Source: Thiogranum sp963752745
GTDB taxonomy: Bacteria > Pseudomonadota > Gammaproteobacteria > DSM-19610
DNA: 64,000 nucleotides
Assembly (NCBI GenBank): GCA_963752745.1
Contig: CAVWAK010000034.1
Location: 35,773 to 99,772 of the forward strand
Reading direction: 5' to 3'
This document shows positions 9,113 to 17,930 of this stretch, piece by piece (the stretch's first letter is position 1; every line of letters starts with the position of its first letter). A program made the translations under genes and the position numbers. The notes beneath the pieces are model-generated. The model saw only the letters and a program-made list of their open reading frames with translations, made no database searches and was not told where the DNA came from.

Positions 9113-10330
9113 ATGAGCGCATTTGAATACGTTGCGCTGGACACCAGCGGCAAGGAAAAAAAGGGTGTACTGGAGGGGGATACCGCTCGTCAGGTGCGCC
9201 AGCAATTGCGTGACAAGGGCTGGACGCCGGTCGAGGTGCAGGAAACCAGCGAGCGTCAGTCGGAGACCACCAGGAGCAGTATAAAAATAAGGCGCGGTGT
9301 CAGCGCCACAGATCTTTCGCTGATCACGCGTCAGCTGGCAACGCTGGTGCGTTCCGGTCTGCCGCTGGAAGAATCCCTGCAAGCCGTGTCGCAGCAGACG
9401 GAAAAAGCACGACTCAAAAGCATGCTGCTAGCGGTTCGCTCCAGGGTGATGGAAGGGCACACCCTGGCGACGGGGCTGGGCGATTATCCCCACGTTTTTC
9501 CAGAGCTCTACCGCACAACTGTGTCTGCCGGTGAGCAATCCGGACACCTCGAGGTAGTGCTTGAGCGCCTGGCCGATTACACCGAAAACCGGCAGCAGAT
9601 GCAGCAAAAGCTGCAGCTCGCACTGTTTTATCCGGCCCTGCTGACGCTGGTGGCGATTGGTGTTGTGGTCGGGCTTATGACATTCGTTGTACCCCAGGTT
9701 GTTCAGGTGTTTGACAATATCGGGCAGGAGCTGCCAGTACTGACACGTACGCTGATTGCCATGAGCGATTTCCTGCGTAGCTACGGACTGTTAATGCTGG
9801 TGCTGCTGGCGATTGCCGGTGGTGTGGTTGGCTGGGTGTTGAGCAAGGAAGGGCCGAAGCGCCGTTATCATGCATTTTTATTGCACCTGCCCTTGATTGG
9901 GCGTCTCGAAAGAGGCGTGAATGCCGGTCGTTTTGCGCGTACCTTCAGCATAGTTACAGCGAGTGGTGTGCCGGTGCTGGACGGCTTGCGCATTGCTTCG
10001 GAAGTTATGTCGAACTTGCCCATGCGTGAAGCGGTTGAGGAAGCGTCGCGCATGGTTCGTGAGGGTGCAAGTATTCATGGATCGCTTGAGAAAAGTGGTT
10101 ACTTCCCGCCGATGACTGTTCATCTTATCGCCAGTGGTGAGGCCAGTGGCAAGCTGGAAGAAATGCTGGAGCGCGCCGCAGTCAATCAGGAGCGTGAAAT
10201 AGAAACATTGATCTCTGCGGTTATGGGCCTGTTCGAGCCTGTTCTTATACTGGTAATGGGCGGGTTGGTGCTTGTAATCGTTTTGGCGATTCTGCTGCCG
10301 ATTTTCAATCTAAACCAGCTGGTCGGGTAG
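9113..10330 (+). CDS. gspF: Type II secretion system inner-membrane protein GspF
   Basis: Polytopic platform protein of the secretion system. Two repeats of the T2SS F domain are visible (about residues 70-193 and 272-395), each followed by a hydrophobic segment, with the typical FEYVALDTSGKEKKGVLEGD start and the C-terminal FEPVLILVMGG...ILLPIFNLNQL signature. The 405-residue length is standard. It follows gspE by 13 bp and is the last gsp gene here: gspG to gspN are absent, and the next gene on this strand begins more than 3 kb away. Confidence 0.96.
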   Translation: MSAFEYVALDTSGKEKKGVLEGDTARQVRQQLRDKGWTPVEVQETSERQSETTRSSIKIRRGVSATDLSLITRQLATLVRSGLPLEESLQAVSQQTEKARLKSMLLAVRSRVMEGHTLATGLGDYPHVFPELYRTTVSAGEQSGHLEVVLERLADYTENRQQMQQKLQLALFYPALLTLVAIGVVVGLMTFVVPQVVQVFDNIGQELPVLTRTLIAMSDFLRSYGLLMLVLLAIAGGVVGWVLSKEGPKRRYHAFLLHLPLIGRLERGVNAGRFARTFSIVTASGVPVLDGLRIASEVMSNLPMREAVEEASRMVREGASIHGSLEKSGYFPPMTVHLIASGEASGKLEEMLERAAVNQEREIETLISAVMGLFEPVLILVMGGLVLVIVLAILLPIFNLNQLVG

Positions 10331-10520
10331 CTTTCTTTGCCGGCTAGTATCCTGCTCTCCTGATAGCCGATATGGTGCTATAGCGTTGTACGACCGTGGC
10401 CAGGTGGCAATTGTTGACGCCGACGAAAAAGCAATCGTCAAGGTACTGGATGCCGGACGCAGGCCCAAGAGAAATGTGATTATTGATCGCGCAATAGCGT
10501 ATGAAAAGACTGCTCAGTGA
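10331..10520 (+). other. Spacer between gspF and dnaE2 with a possible degraded coding remnant
   Basis: This 183-bp gap (plus 7 bp of overlap) separates convergent genes. One plus-strand frame is open from the gspF stop to a TGA at 10518-10520. From a TTG at 10386 it encodes 44 residues with ordinary protein-like composition (LYDRGQVAIVDADEKAIVKV, then a basic stretch ending YEKTAQ). There is no convincing ribosome-binding site, and I do not recognise the sequence. It may be the tail of a lost gene or a chance frame. Confidence 0.3.
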
Positions 10521-13500
10521 AAGTCCCTCGATTGTGTAACAAGCCTGCCCAGCAGGTGGCTGTGGTCTTCCAGTCGTTTAGCGATCAGATGAAGGACCTC
10601 GCCTTCACGTTGTATCTCGCCATCCACGATGATTAGTCTGGCCTGCAACAATATTTTGCGTTGCTGTTGAGCGAGGTCCGGCCAGACGATTACCTGGACA
10701 AGTCCGGTTTCATCTTCCAGCGTTAGAAAAATCACCCCCGCGGCGCTGCCCGGGCTTTGTCGGTTAGTGACAATGCCGCCGGTACGTGCGCTTGATCCGT
10801 GTTCGCGGGAATGAATATGCATGACACTGTGCAGCCGTAGCCGGTCGAGTTGTTTCCTCAGCAGGGCCAGCGGATGGCGTCCCAGGCTAAGCCCGGTGCT
10901 GGCATAGTCGGCAACCAGGTTTTCGCCTTCAGTGGGTGCTTTTAAAAGTGGTGTGGCCTCCTGCATGGCAGTATTTTGTAGCAGCGGGTGCTCGGTTTTG
11001 ATGCCTGCGCAGGCCCAGCGAGCGCGGTAGCGGTGGCCAGCCAGTGAGCGAAGCGCATCGGCAGCTGCCAGCGCCTCGAGGTCGCCCCGGTTAAGCTGTG
11101 CGCGGCGAGCCAGATCGGCAACATTGAGGAAGGCACGATGTTTGCGGGCTATTAGCAACTGTTCGGCACCGTTTCGTGACAGACCTTTAACGAGGTGCAG
11201 GCCCAGGCGCAGGGCATCGCCTTCAAGTGTGCTTTCCTGACTGCTGAAGCAAACATCAATTTCATACACTTTTCCCTGGTGACGGCGCAGATCCTCAATC
11301 AGCTGGCGAGGCGTGTAAAAGCCCATTGGCTGGCTGTTAAGCAGGGCACAGGTGAAAGCAGTCGGGTAATAGTGTTTCAGCCAGGCCGATACATAGACCA
11401 GCAGTGCAAAGCTGGCAGCATGGGATTCAGGAAAGCCATATTCGCCAAAGCCGAGAATCTGTTGGAACACCTGGTGTGCAAATTGTTCGGGGTAGCCGCG
11501 TTGCGACATGCCGTCTATCAGTCGTTGCTCGAAGTCCTGCAGATCGCCATGCCGCCGCCAGGCAGCCATGGAGCGGCGCAGCTGGTCGGCTTCCCCGGGT
11601 GAGAAGCCGGCAGCAACCATTGCCAGTTTGATGACCTGTTCCTGAAAAATGGGAATGCCGAGAGTGCGCTCCAGTGTCTCGCGCACTGCCTCGGACGGGT
11701 AAGTGACCGGTTCCAGTCCCTGACGGCGGCGCAGGTACGGGTGCACCATGTCGCCCTGTATAGGGCCAGGCCGGACGATGGCGACTTCAATGACAAGGTC
11801 ATAGAAAGTTGCCGGCCTCAGGCGCGGCAGCATGGACATCTGGGCGCGTGATTCAATCTGGAATACACCGATGGTATCGGCCCGGGAGATCATGGTATAG
11901 ACCGCGGAATCATCGGCAGGCAGGTTATGCATACCCAGTGTCTTGCCGTAATGCCGATTGACAAGATCAAAGCAGCGGTGGATGGCACTCAGCATGCCGA
12001 GAGACAGACAATCGATTTTTAAAAGCCCCAGGGCATCAAGGTCATCCTTGTCCCACTGGATGACGGTGCGGTCTGGCATGGCGGCGTTCTCGATTGGCAC
12101 CAGCTGGTCGAGTGCATCCTGGGAGATAACAAAGCCGCCGACATGCTGTGACAGGTGGCGAGGGAAGCCAATCAATTGTTGAATCAGTTGTAACAGGTGT
12201 CGGATCACCGGGTTGTCAGGATTGAAGCCGGCCTCCAGTAGTCGTTCCGCTGCGATTTCGTGGCCATCTCGCCAGTGTAGCGTCCTGTTCAGACGTTCTA
12301 TCTGGTCAAGATCCAGACCCAGCGCCTTGCCGACATCGCGCACGGCACTTTTGGGTCGGTAGCTGATGATAGTGGCGGCCAGTGCAGCGCGGTTACGACC
12401 GTACCTGGTGTAAATGTACTGAATGACCTCCTCGCGCCGCTGGTGCTCGAAATCGACATCGATGTCCGGCGGTTCGTTACGTTGCCGGGAGATGAATCGC
12501 TCGAACAGCATATTAATCCGGGCCGGGTCGACCTCGGTGATGCCCAGGCAGTAACACACGGCAGAATTGGCGGCCGAGCCACGGCCCTGGCAGAGAATAT
12601 TCCGCGAGCGGGCAAAACGAACAATATCGTATACGGTGAGAAAATAGGGCTCGTAGCCCAGTTCGGCAATCAGAGCCAGTTCATGTTCTATCAGTTTGTG
12701 CACTTTGCCTGGCGTACCGTCAGGCCAGCGTTGTGTCTGTCCTGCTTCGGTAAGCTGGCGTAGATAAGTCGTGGGTGTGAGCTGTGGCGGTGTCAGTTCG
12801 CGCGGGTACTCGTAGCGCAATTCATCCAGCGAAAAATGGCAGCGGCTGGCGACAAGCAGGGTTTCTTTGAGCAGTTCGGGTGGATAAATCAGTGCCAGCT
12901 GTGTCCGGCTGCGTAAATACCGTTCGGCGTTGGCATGCAGTGCAAAACCTGCGTCACTGATACGCGTACCCAGGCGAATTGCGGTGAGCGTGTTGTGTAG
13001 CTGGCGGCGCTTACAGCTGTGCATCTGCACAGCGCCACAGGCAAGCAGGGGTAGCCGGAAATGTTTTCCGAATGCTCGCAGTAATTTCAGGCGTTGTGAA
13101 TCACGGCCGTCCAGCTTGCAGTTGAAGCCCAGCCAGGAACTTTTGGGGAAGTATTGCTGAAGCCAGCTACCGGTTCGAAGAGCAATATCCTCCTGGCAGG
13201 TGTCGGCATTTGTCCAGATCAGCAGGCAGCCGTGAGCATCCGTCATATCGTCCATTTGCAGGCGGTAATGCCCCTTGCCGGAGCGGCGTCGTGCTTTACT
13301 GATGAGTGCGGACAATTGACCGTAACTGGTGCGGTCTGTGGCCAGAAGAACCATTTGTACCTGGTCAACCAGGCGGAGCTGAGTGCCAATAATCAGCTCC
13401 AGTGAACATTCTCGAGCAGCCAGGTGAGCACGTACCACGCCGGAAAGCGAGCATTCATCGCTAAGTGCCAGTGCGCGATAGCCAAGCTGGCTGGCGCGTT

Positions 13501-13594
13501 TTACCAGTTCTTCCGGGTGCGAGGCGCCATGCAGAAAGCTGAAATTACTGATGCAGTGCAGTTCGGCGTAGCCTGGTGGTGGAGAGGGTTGCAT
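10514..13594 (-). CDS. dnaE2: Error-prone DNA polymerase DnaE2 (ImuC)
   Basis: C-family polymerase for mutagenic translesion synthesis during the SOS response. Its 1026 residues match DnaE2 rather than replicative DnaE (about 1160). It has the PHP domain opening YAELHCISNFSFLHGASHPE, the polymerase active-site pair D377/D379 in PPDIDVDFEHQRREEVI (a DnaE2-specific sequence), the palm/finger region around GVFQIESRAQMSMLPRL, and a C-terminal OB-type domain (about 930-1000). A LexA box lies directly upstream. The usual imuA and imuB partners are not adjacent; the neighbour upstream points the other way. Confidence 0.96.
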   Translation of the reverse strand: MQPSPPPGYAELHCISNFSFLHGASHPEELVKRASQLGYRALALSDECSLSGVVRAHLAARECSLELIIGTQLRLVDQVQMVLLATDRTSYGQLSALISKARRRSGKGHYRLQMDDMTDAHGCLLIWTNADTCQEDIALRTGSWLQQYFPKSSWLGFNCKLDGRDSQRLKLLRAFGKHFRLPLLACGAVQMHSCKRRQLHNTLTAIRLGTRISDAGFALHANAERYLRSRTQLALIYPPELLKETLLVASRCHFSLDELRYEYPRELTPPQLTPTTYLRQLTEAGQTQRWPDGTPGKVHKLIEHELALIAELGYEPYFLTVYDIVRFARSRNILCQGRGSAANSAVCYCLGITEVDPARINMLFERFISRQRNEPPDIDVDFEHQRREEVIQYIYTRYGRNRAALAATIISYRPKSAVRDVGKALGLDLDQIERLNRTLHWRDGHEIAAERLLEAGFNPDNPVIRHLLQLIQQLIGFPRHLSQHVGGFVISQDALDQLVPIENAAMPDRTVIQWDKDDLDALGLLKIDCLSLGMLSAIHRCFDLVNRHYGKTLGMHNLPADDSAVYTMISRADTIGVFQIESRAQMSMLPRLRPATFYDLVIEVAIVRPGPIQGDMVHPYLRRRQGLEPVTYPSEAVRETLERTLGIPIFQEQVIKLAMVAAGFSPGEADQLRRSMAAWRRHGDLQDFEQRLIDGMSQRGYPEQFAHQVFQQILGFGEYGFPESHAASFALLVYVSAWLKHYYPTAFTCALLNSQPMGFYTPRQLIEDLRRHQGKVYEIDVCFSSQESTLEGDALRLGLHLVKGLSRNGAEQLLIARKHRAFLNVADLARRAQLNRGDLEALAAADALRSLAGHRYRARWACAGIKTEHPLLQNTAMQEATPLLKAPTEGENLVADYASTGLSLGRHPLALLRKQLDRLRLHSVMHIHSREHGSSARTGGIVTNRQSPGSAAGVIFLTLEDETGLVQVIVWPDLAQQQRKILLQARLIIVDGEIQREGEVLHLIAKRLEDHSHLLGRLVTQSRDFH

Positions 13595-13609
13595 GATAAA
13601 TCCATAATA

Positions 13610-13625
13610 CTGTAAATATATACAG
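13610..13625 (-). promoter_or_regulatory. LexA (SOS) box of dnaE2
   Basis: The 16-bp palindrome CTGT-N8-ACAG with an all-A/T centre matches the gammaproteobacterial LexA consensus. On the minus strand it overlaps a plausible -10 (TATACT); an 18-bp spacer separates that from a TTTCCA -35, so bound LexA would block the promoter. The box is only 15 bp from the dnaE2 start codon. It is the only strong LexA box noticed in the window. Confidence 0.9.
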
Positions 13626-13781
13626 TATAGTGGGTCGGCCAGGTGTCTGGAAAGTCAGCGCGAGGATTGATAAGGTGGGGTGGTCACGATGATAAGGCTA
13701 TAGTGGTGTGGGCCTTGTTGGTGCGCCACTGGGTAAGGCAGTGATCTGGACTTAGAATAAATATAAATTAAGGAGGGATAA

Positions 13782-14189
13782 ATGACGGCTGGTGAAGCCA
13801 GGGTATGGCTGGATGAAGACGGTATTCTGCACGTCCAGTATCCGCAGGACTTTAATCTCACTTTGGACGTCATGGAGAGAGTGCATGAGCGGCGCCTGGA
13901 AGTCATTAGCGAACCATGTCCAGTGCTTGTTTATGCGGATACTGTTGCCTCCGCCGAGTACGAGGCGCAGCAGTTTGCTTCGCGCGAAGATGTCGCAGCG
14001 CTGGTGCTCGGGATGGCCATTATCGTCAAGTCAGTGTTTACTCGTGCGATGGCTGACCTGTTTATGCGATTCCACAAACCACCTTATCCAGTCCGGTTAT
14101 TCAAGAACGATGAGAGTGCTATGTTGTGGTTGAGGCAGTATTTGCCTGGTCAGTCGGCATCCTCTGGTACCGACGACAAGCCCGTCTAG
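13782..14189 (+). CDS. STAS/SEC14-like domain protein (DUF7793-type)
   Basis: Small soluble protein of 135 residues. The pattern, an N-terminal strand region (ARVWLDEDGILHVQYP) and later VLVYADTVASAE, then IVKSVFTRAMADLFMRF and PYPVRLFKNDESAMLWLRQYL, resembles the STAS/SEC14-like proteins grouped as DUF7793, which often look like SpoIIAA-type anti-anti-sigma folds. Function is unknown. A strong AGGAGGG ribosome-binding site (13771-13777) supports the ATG. It is transcribed divergently from dnaE2; whether it responds to the same LexA box cannot be told. The family assignment is from memory of sequence patterns. Confidence 0.65.
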   Translation: MTAGEARVWLDEDGILHVQYPQDFNLTLDVMERVHERRLEVISEPCPVLVYADTVASAEYEAQQFASREDVAALVLGMAIIVKSVFTRAMADLFMRFHKPPYPVRLFKNDESAMLWLRQYLPGQSASSGTDDKPV

Positions 14190-14211
14190 TCTATGCAGTG
14201 AGGCCCGCCAC

Positions 14212-14799
14212 ATGCAGTGCCGTCTGGATGCCCTGTTGAGCGAAGTGCGCGCCTGCCGGGCGTGCGCAGAGTTCCTTCCCTTTGAGCCTCGACCGGTGCT
14301 CCGGGCCAATAGTATGGCGCGTTTACTGATTGTCGGACAGGCGCCGGGGACTCGTGTACACGAGACAGGGATCCCGTGGAATGACCCCAGTGGAGACCGC
14401 CTGCGTCAATGGCTGGATATGGAGAAAAAGGTATTCTACGATGAAAGTATCGTTGCTATTTTGCCAATGGGTTTTTGTTATCCAGGCAGGGGTAAATCGG
14501 GTGATTTGCCGCCGCGCCCTGAGTGCGCGCAACTGTGGCGAGAGCAGTTATTGGCGTGCCTGCCGAACATCGAATTAACGTTGCTGATCGGCCAGTATGC
14601 GCAACGCTATCACGCTCCGCAGGCAGGGAAGTCAGTGACAGAAGTCGTGCAACGCTGGCGGGAGTTGTTGCCAGCCTTTTTTCCGACGCCGCATCCGTCA
14701 CCACGCAACCAGCTATGGTTGAGGCGTAATGCCTGGTTTGAACGCGATGCCGTGCCGGTACTGCGTCAAACCGTAAAAGAACTGATTCCACGCGTGTAG
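14212..14799 (+). CDS. Uracil-DNA glycosylase family protein (iron-sulfur type)
   Basis: Base-excision repair glycosylase of the UDG superfamily. The 195-residue protein carries motif A as GQAPG (residues 43-47) and the catalytic-loop motif as HPSPRN (161-166). Four cysteines placed as in 4Fe-4S UDGs are seen: C15 and C18 (CRAC), C89 (GFCYPGRG) and C105 (PRPEC). This suggests a family 4/5-like cluster, although the spacing differs somewhat from classical UDGa. A GTG/ATG ambiguity is unlikely; the ATG at 14212 follows a GAGG-containing stretch. A second, unrelated glycosylase (mug) lies at 45.6 kb. Confidence 0.8.
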   Translation: MQCRLDALLSEVRACRACAEFLPFEPRPVLRANSMARLLIVGQAPGTRVHETGIPWNDPSGDRLRQWLDMEKKVFYDESIVAILPMGFCYPGRGKSGDLPPRPECAQLWREQLLACLPNIELTLLIGQYAQRYHAPQAGKSVTEVVQRWRELLPAFFPTPHPSPRNQLWLRRNAWFERDAVPVLRQTVKELIPRV

Positions 14800-14948
14800 T
14801 TATTCGGGATCGATCGGGGCGCTGTTGAGTCTGCCCGGCCGAGAGCGCTGCGTTTGCCGGGCCCGAGGGGCAGGATCGGGCTGAGATTCGCTGATTTCCC
14901 CGATCACTTGGCGGGGTAAATTTCGCTCACATGCTCTATCATGGAGCA

Positions 14949-15215
14949 ATGAGTGAAAAAGACAGTCTGCTGGAGTTTCCATGTGATTTCCCTATTAAGG
15001 CCATGGGTCGCTGCGAAACGGGCTTCGAGGCGAAAGCATTGGAGATTGTGCGGCGACACGCCCCTGACTTCGATGCTGACTGTATAAAGATTGTTGCCAG
15101 TCAGAAAGGTAATTACCTCTCTGTGACCTTTACAGTCCCGGCAACCAGCCAGGAGCAACTGGATAACCTCTATCGCGAACTGACAGCGTGCGAAGAGTTA
15201 TTGATGGTCTTCTGA
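14949..15215 (+). CDS. ybeD: YbeD-family protein (DUF493)
   Basis: Small ferredoxin-like-fold protein that accompanies lipB across gammaproteobacteria; its role in lipoate metabolism is unproven. The family signature is visible: LLEFPCDFPIKAMG near the N-terminus and KGNYLSVTFTVPATSQEQLDNLYREL further on. The ATG at 14949 gives 88 residues, matching E. coli YbeD (87); a second ATG at 14931 would add six residues. The stop codon overlaps the lipB start (TGATG), so the two are translationally coupled. Confidence 0.88.
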   Translation: MSEKDSLLEFPCDFPIKAMGRCETGFEAKALEIVRRHAPDFDADCIKIVASQKGNYLSVTFTVPATSQEQLDNLYRELTACEELLMVF

Positions 15216-15871
15216 TGTCGGCAAGCTGTAGCCAGGAGGTGGTGGGTACCGAGCTGCATATCAGGCATCTGGGATTGTGTGACTACGAGCCTGTATGGCG
15301 TGACATGCAAGCATTCACGCAGCAACGGACCGCGCAGGCTGCGGACGAACTATGGCTTCTCCAGCATCAGTCGGTATATACACTGGGTATGAACGGCAAG
15401 CGCGAGCACCTGTTGATGCCGGGTGATATTCCTGTTGTGGAGATAGATCGGGGTGGGCAAGTGACCTACCATGGACCGGGGCAAATGGTGGCCTATACGC
15501 TGTTTGATCTGAAGCGCCTCAACATCGGCATACGCGCTCTGGTCGAAGCCTTGGAGTCGTCTGTCATCGACTGGTTGGGTGCGCAAGGAGTTGTTGCGGT
15601 AGCGCGCCGGGATGCGCCTGGCGTTTATGTGGAAGGTGCGAAAGTTGCGGCGCTGGGCCTGCGTGTCAAGCGCGGCTGCAGTTATCATGGCCTGGCTCTC
15701 AACGTAGACACAGATCTTGAGCCGTTTGCGGGCATCAATCCCTGTGGTTATGAGGGCATGGCAGTGACGCGTACCAGAGACCTGGGCATTGAACAGGGTG
15801 TTGAAGAGGTGGCTGCTCAGTGGTTGCCGTATCTGGTAGAGCGTCTCGGTTATCAGCTGACAAAGAATTGA
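15215..15871 (+). CDS. lipB: Lipoyl(octanoyl) transferase LipB
   Basis: Transfers octanoate from acyl carrier protein to lipoyl domains, the first step of lipoate synthesis. With the start at the ATG overlapping the ybeD stop it has 218 residues (E. coli 213). The active-site lysine (K143 in GAKVAALG) and the acyl-accepting cysteine (C177 in NPCGYEG) are present, together with the RGGQVTYHGPGQ motif and SYHGLALNV. Next downstream is lipA, which completes the pathway. Confidence 0.96.
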   Translation: MSASCSQEVVGTELHIRHLGLCDYEPVWRDMQAFTQQRTAQAADELWLLQHQSVYTLGMNGKREHLLMPGDIPVVEIDRGGQVTYHGPGQMVAYTLFDLKRLNIGIRALVEALESSVIDWLGAQGVVAVARRDAPGVYVEGAKVAALGLRVKRGCSYHGLALNVDTDLEPFAGINPCGYEGMAVTRTRDLGIEQGVEEVAAQWLPYLVERLGYQLTKN

Positions 15872-15888
15872 AAAGGGTAATGAGCTAA

Positions 15889-16830
15889 GTGACGTCCAAC
15901 AAGCAGGAAAAACACCAGCGTGGCGCGGCCAAGACGGCGCGTATCCCGATCAAGATTGAAGTGACGGATAAGCCAATGCGCAAGCCGGCATGGATCCGTG
16001 CCAAGTCGCCTGCCGGCCCGGAGGTGCAGCGGCTGAAAACTGTGTTACGCGAAAATCAGTTGTACACAGTGTGTGAAGAAGCATCCTGTCCAAACCTGGG
16101 CGAATGTTTCGCGCATGGTACTGCCACCTTCATGATCATGGGTGATATTTGCACCCGGCGGTGCCCGTTCTGCGATGTTGCGCACGGCCGTCCCGATCCG
16201 CTGGATGAAAATGAGCCGCACAACCTGGCGCAGACTATCAAGGCAATGGGGTTACGTTATGTGGTTGTGACATCTGTTGACAGGGATGACTTGCGCGATG
16301 GCGGGGCAGGCCACTTTGTAGCATGTATTCAGGCCGTGCGCGAAGCCAGTCCGGATATCCGGATCGAAATTCTGGTGCCTGATTTCCGTGGTCGCAAGGA
16401 CCGGGCGCTGAATATATTGCGTACAGCTCCCCCTGATGTATTCAACCATAACCTGGAAACAGTGCCCCGCTTATACAAGCAGGCTCGTCCTGGTTCTGAT
16501 TACGCCTGGTCGCTGGATCTACTCAGGCAATTCAAGCAGGAGCATCCAGGTGTGCCATCAAAATCCGGCTTGATGCTGGGGCTTGGCGAGACTCTGGATG
16601 AAGTCGAGCAAGTGATGCGTGACATGCGTGAGCACAATGTGGAAATGCTGACCCTGGGGCAATATCTGCAGCCCAGCAAACATCACCTACCGGTTAATCG
16701 TTACGTCCATCCCGATGAGTTTGAACAGTTGCGTGTGCTCGGGGAGTCGCTGGGCTTTAGTCAGGTGGCCAGCGGGCCAATGGTGCGTTCGTCCTATCAC
16801 GCTGACCAGCAGGCTGCCGGTCTGGTCTAG
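15889..16830 (+). CDS. lipA: Lipoyl synthase LipA
   Basis: Radical-SAM enzyme that inserts two sulfurs into octanoyl groups. Both iron-sulfur cluster sites are visible: the auxiliary cluster C62, C67, C73 (CEEASCPNLGEC) and the radical-SAM cluster C88, C92, C95 (CTRRCPFC). The C-terminal serine ligand is in MVRSSYHAD. The 313-residue length is normal. The start is a GTG at 15889, 17 bp after lipB. It is the last gene of the ybeD-lipB-lipA group. Confidence 0.97.
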   Translation: MTSNKQEKHQRGAAKTARIPIKIEVTDKPMRKPAWIRAKSPAGPEVQRLKTVLRENQLYTVCEEASCPNLGECFAHGTATFMIMGDICTRRCPFCDVAHGRPDPLDENEPHNLAQTIKAMGLRYVVVTSVDRDDLRDGGAGHFVACIQAVREASPDIRIEILVPDFRGRKDRALNILRTAPPDVFNHNLETVPRLYKQARPGSDYAWSLDLLRQFKQEHPGVPSKSGLMLGLGETLDEVEQVMRDMREHNVEMLTLGQYLQPSKHHLPVNRYVHPDEFEQLRVLGESLGFSQVASGPMVRSSYHADQQAAGLV

Positions 16831-16844
16831 CCGTAGTACAGGTT

Positions 16845-17930
16845 GTGCATCTACTGACGGCGATTACATCGCATGGCTTTGGCCATGCAGCGCAGGTGGC
16901 GCCGGTCCTCAATGCGTTACGTGAGCTGCGGCCGGGTATGAATTTTACGGTGCAGAGCAGTCTGCCGGAAGCGTTCTTGCGTGAACGCATAAGAGGCGAC
17001 TTCGAGCGTATCGATGAAGCGCCGGACTTCGGGCTGGTGATGCACTCGGCGCTTGAAATTGATCTTGATGCCAGTGCTGAAGCCTACCGCAAGTTGCATG
17101 CACAATGGTCTGAAAAGGTCGCTCAGTCTGCGCGCAGCCTGCAGACGCTGGCACCGGATCTGGTGTTGGCTGATGTGCCCTATCTGACGCTGGCCGCAGC
17201 TGCCTATGCAGGTATCCCCGCTGTGGCGCTTTGTTCGCTCAACTGGGCCGACATCTACCGTTATTACTTTATCGAAAGACCGGAAGCTGGCGCGGTGCTC
17301 AGTGATATGGAATCGGCTTACTGCAGTGCGCCTTTGTTCCTGTGTCCGGAGCCGTCTATGCCGATGCCGTTTCTGGACAATCGTCGAGAGATTGCGCCGA
17401 TTGCTGCCCGGCGTGAGAACCGTCGTGCCGCGTTGAGCCGCCAGCTGGGTATCGGTGAAGATCAGATGCTGATACTGGTGGCGCCCGGTGGTGTAAAGAC
17501 CCGCTTCCCGATGGAAGGCTGGCCGGTTGGGCGGGGTATTCGCTGGCTGGTCAGTGCAGAGTGGCGCATCAACCATCCGGATGTCAGCGATTATCAGCAG
17601 GCTGGTTTCAGCTTCACCGATCTGGTGGCATCCTGCGACGCAGTGTTGGGCAAGTGTGGTTACGGTACGGTGGCCGAGTGCGTGACTAACGGCACACCTT
17701 TGCTATACATTCCGCGTCCCGACTGGCCCGAAGAGCAAACCCTGCTGGACTGGCTGCATGCACACTGTGCCGCACTGGAGGTACCTGGCACAGCGCTGGA
17801 CGATGGGGATTTCCAGTACATAATTCCGCAACTGGGCAAGTTGGATGTCAGGCGTTGTGAACCTGCAGGTGCTGCACAGGCAGCAGAGTATTTGCTTAAG
17901 CTTTTGGATGAGACAAGCCATGCAAAATAA
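16845..17930 (+). CDS. Glycosyltransferase, GT-B fold (UDP-glucuronosyl/GT28-like)
   Basis: Predicted soluble sugar transferase of 361 residues. The N-terminus MHLLTAITSHGFGHAAQVAPVLNAL has the glycine/histidine-rich loop of GT1/GT28-type enzymes, and the C-terminal half contains SCDAVLGKCGYGTVAECVTNGTPLLYIPRPDWPEEQ, the nucleotide-sugar binding region typical of the GT-B fold. Acceptor and donor are unknown. It starts with GTG, 14 bp after lipA. Its stop codon overlaps the next gene by 11 nt. That partner resembles GDP-hexose phosphorylases, so sugar-nucleotide metabolism is a reasonable theme, but it is inference. Confidence 0.8.
   Translation: MHLLTAITSHGFGHAAQVAPVLNALRELRPGMNFTVQSSLPEAFLRERIRGDFERIDEAPDFGLVMHSALEIDLDASAEAYRKLHAQWSEKVAQSARSLQTLAPDLVLADVPYLTLAAAAYAGIPAVALCSLNWADIYRYYFIERPEAGAVLSDMESAYCSAPLFLCPEPSMPMPFLDNRREIAPIAARRENRRAALSRQLGIGEDQMLILVAPGGVKTRFPMEGWPVGRGIRWLVSAEWRINHPDVSDYQQAGFSFTDLVASCDAVLGKCGYGTVAECVTNGTPLLYIPRPDWPEEQTLLDWLHAHCAALEVPGTALDDGDFQYIIPQLGKLDVRRCEPAGAAQAAEYLLKLLDETSHAK

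Noticed and set aside
14833..14862. Inverted repeat GCCCGGC/GCCGGGC after the uracil-DNA glycosylase gene
   Set aside because: It is a 7-bp stem with a 16-nt loop and no T tract, so a terminator call is not justified.
14800..14982. A 60-codon minus-strand frame near the start of ybeD
   Set aside because: Overlaps the likely ybeD promoter and start, Arg/Pro-rich, and has no supporting signal.
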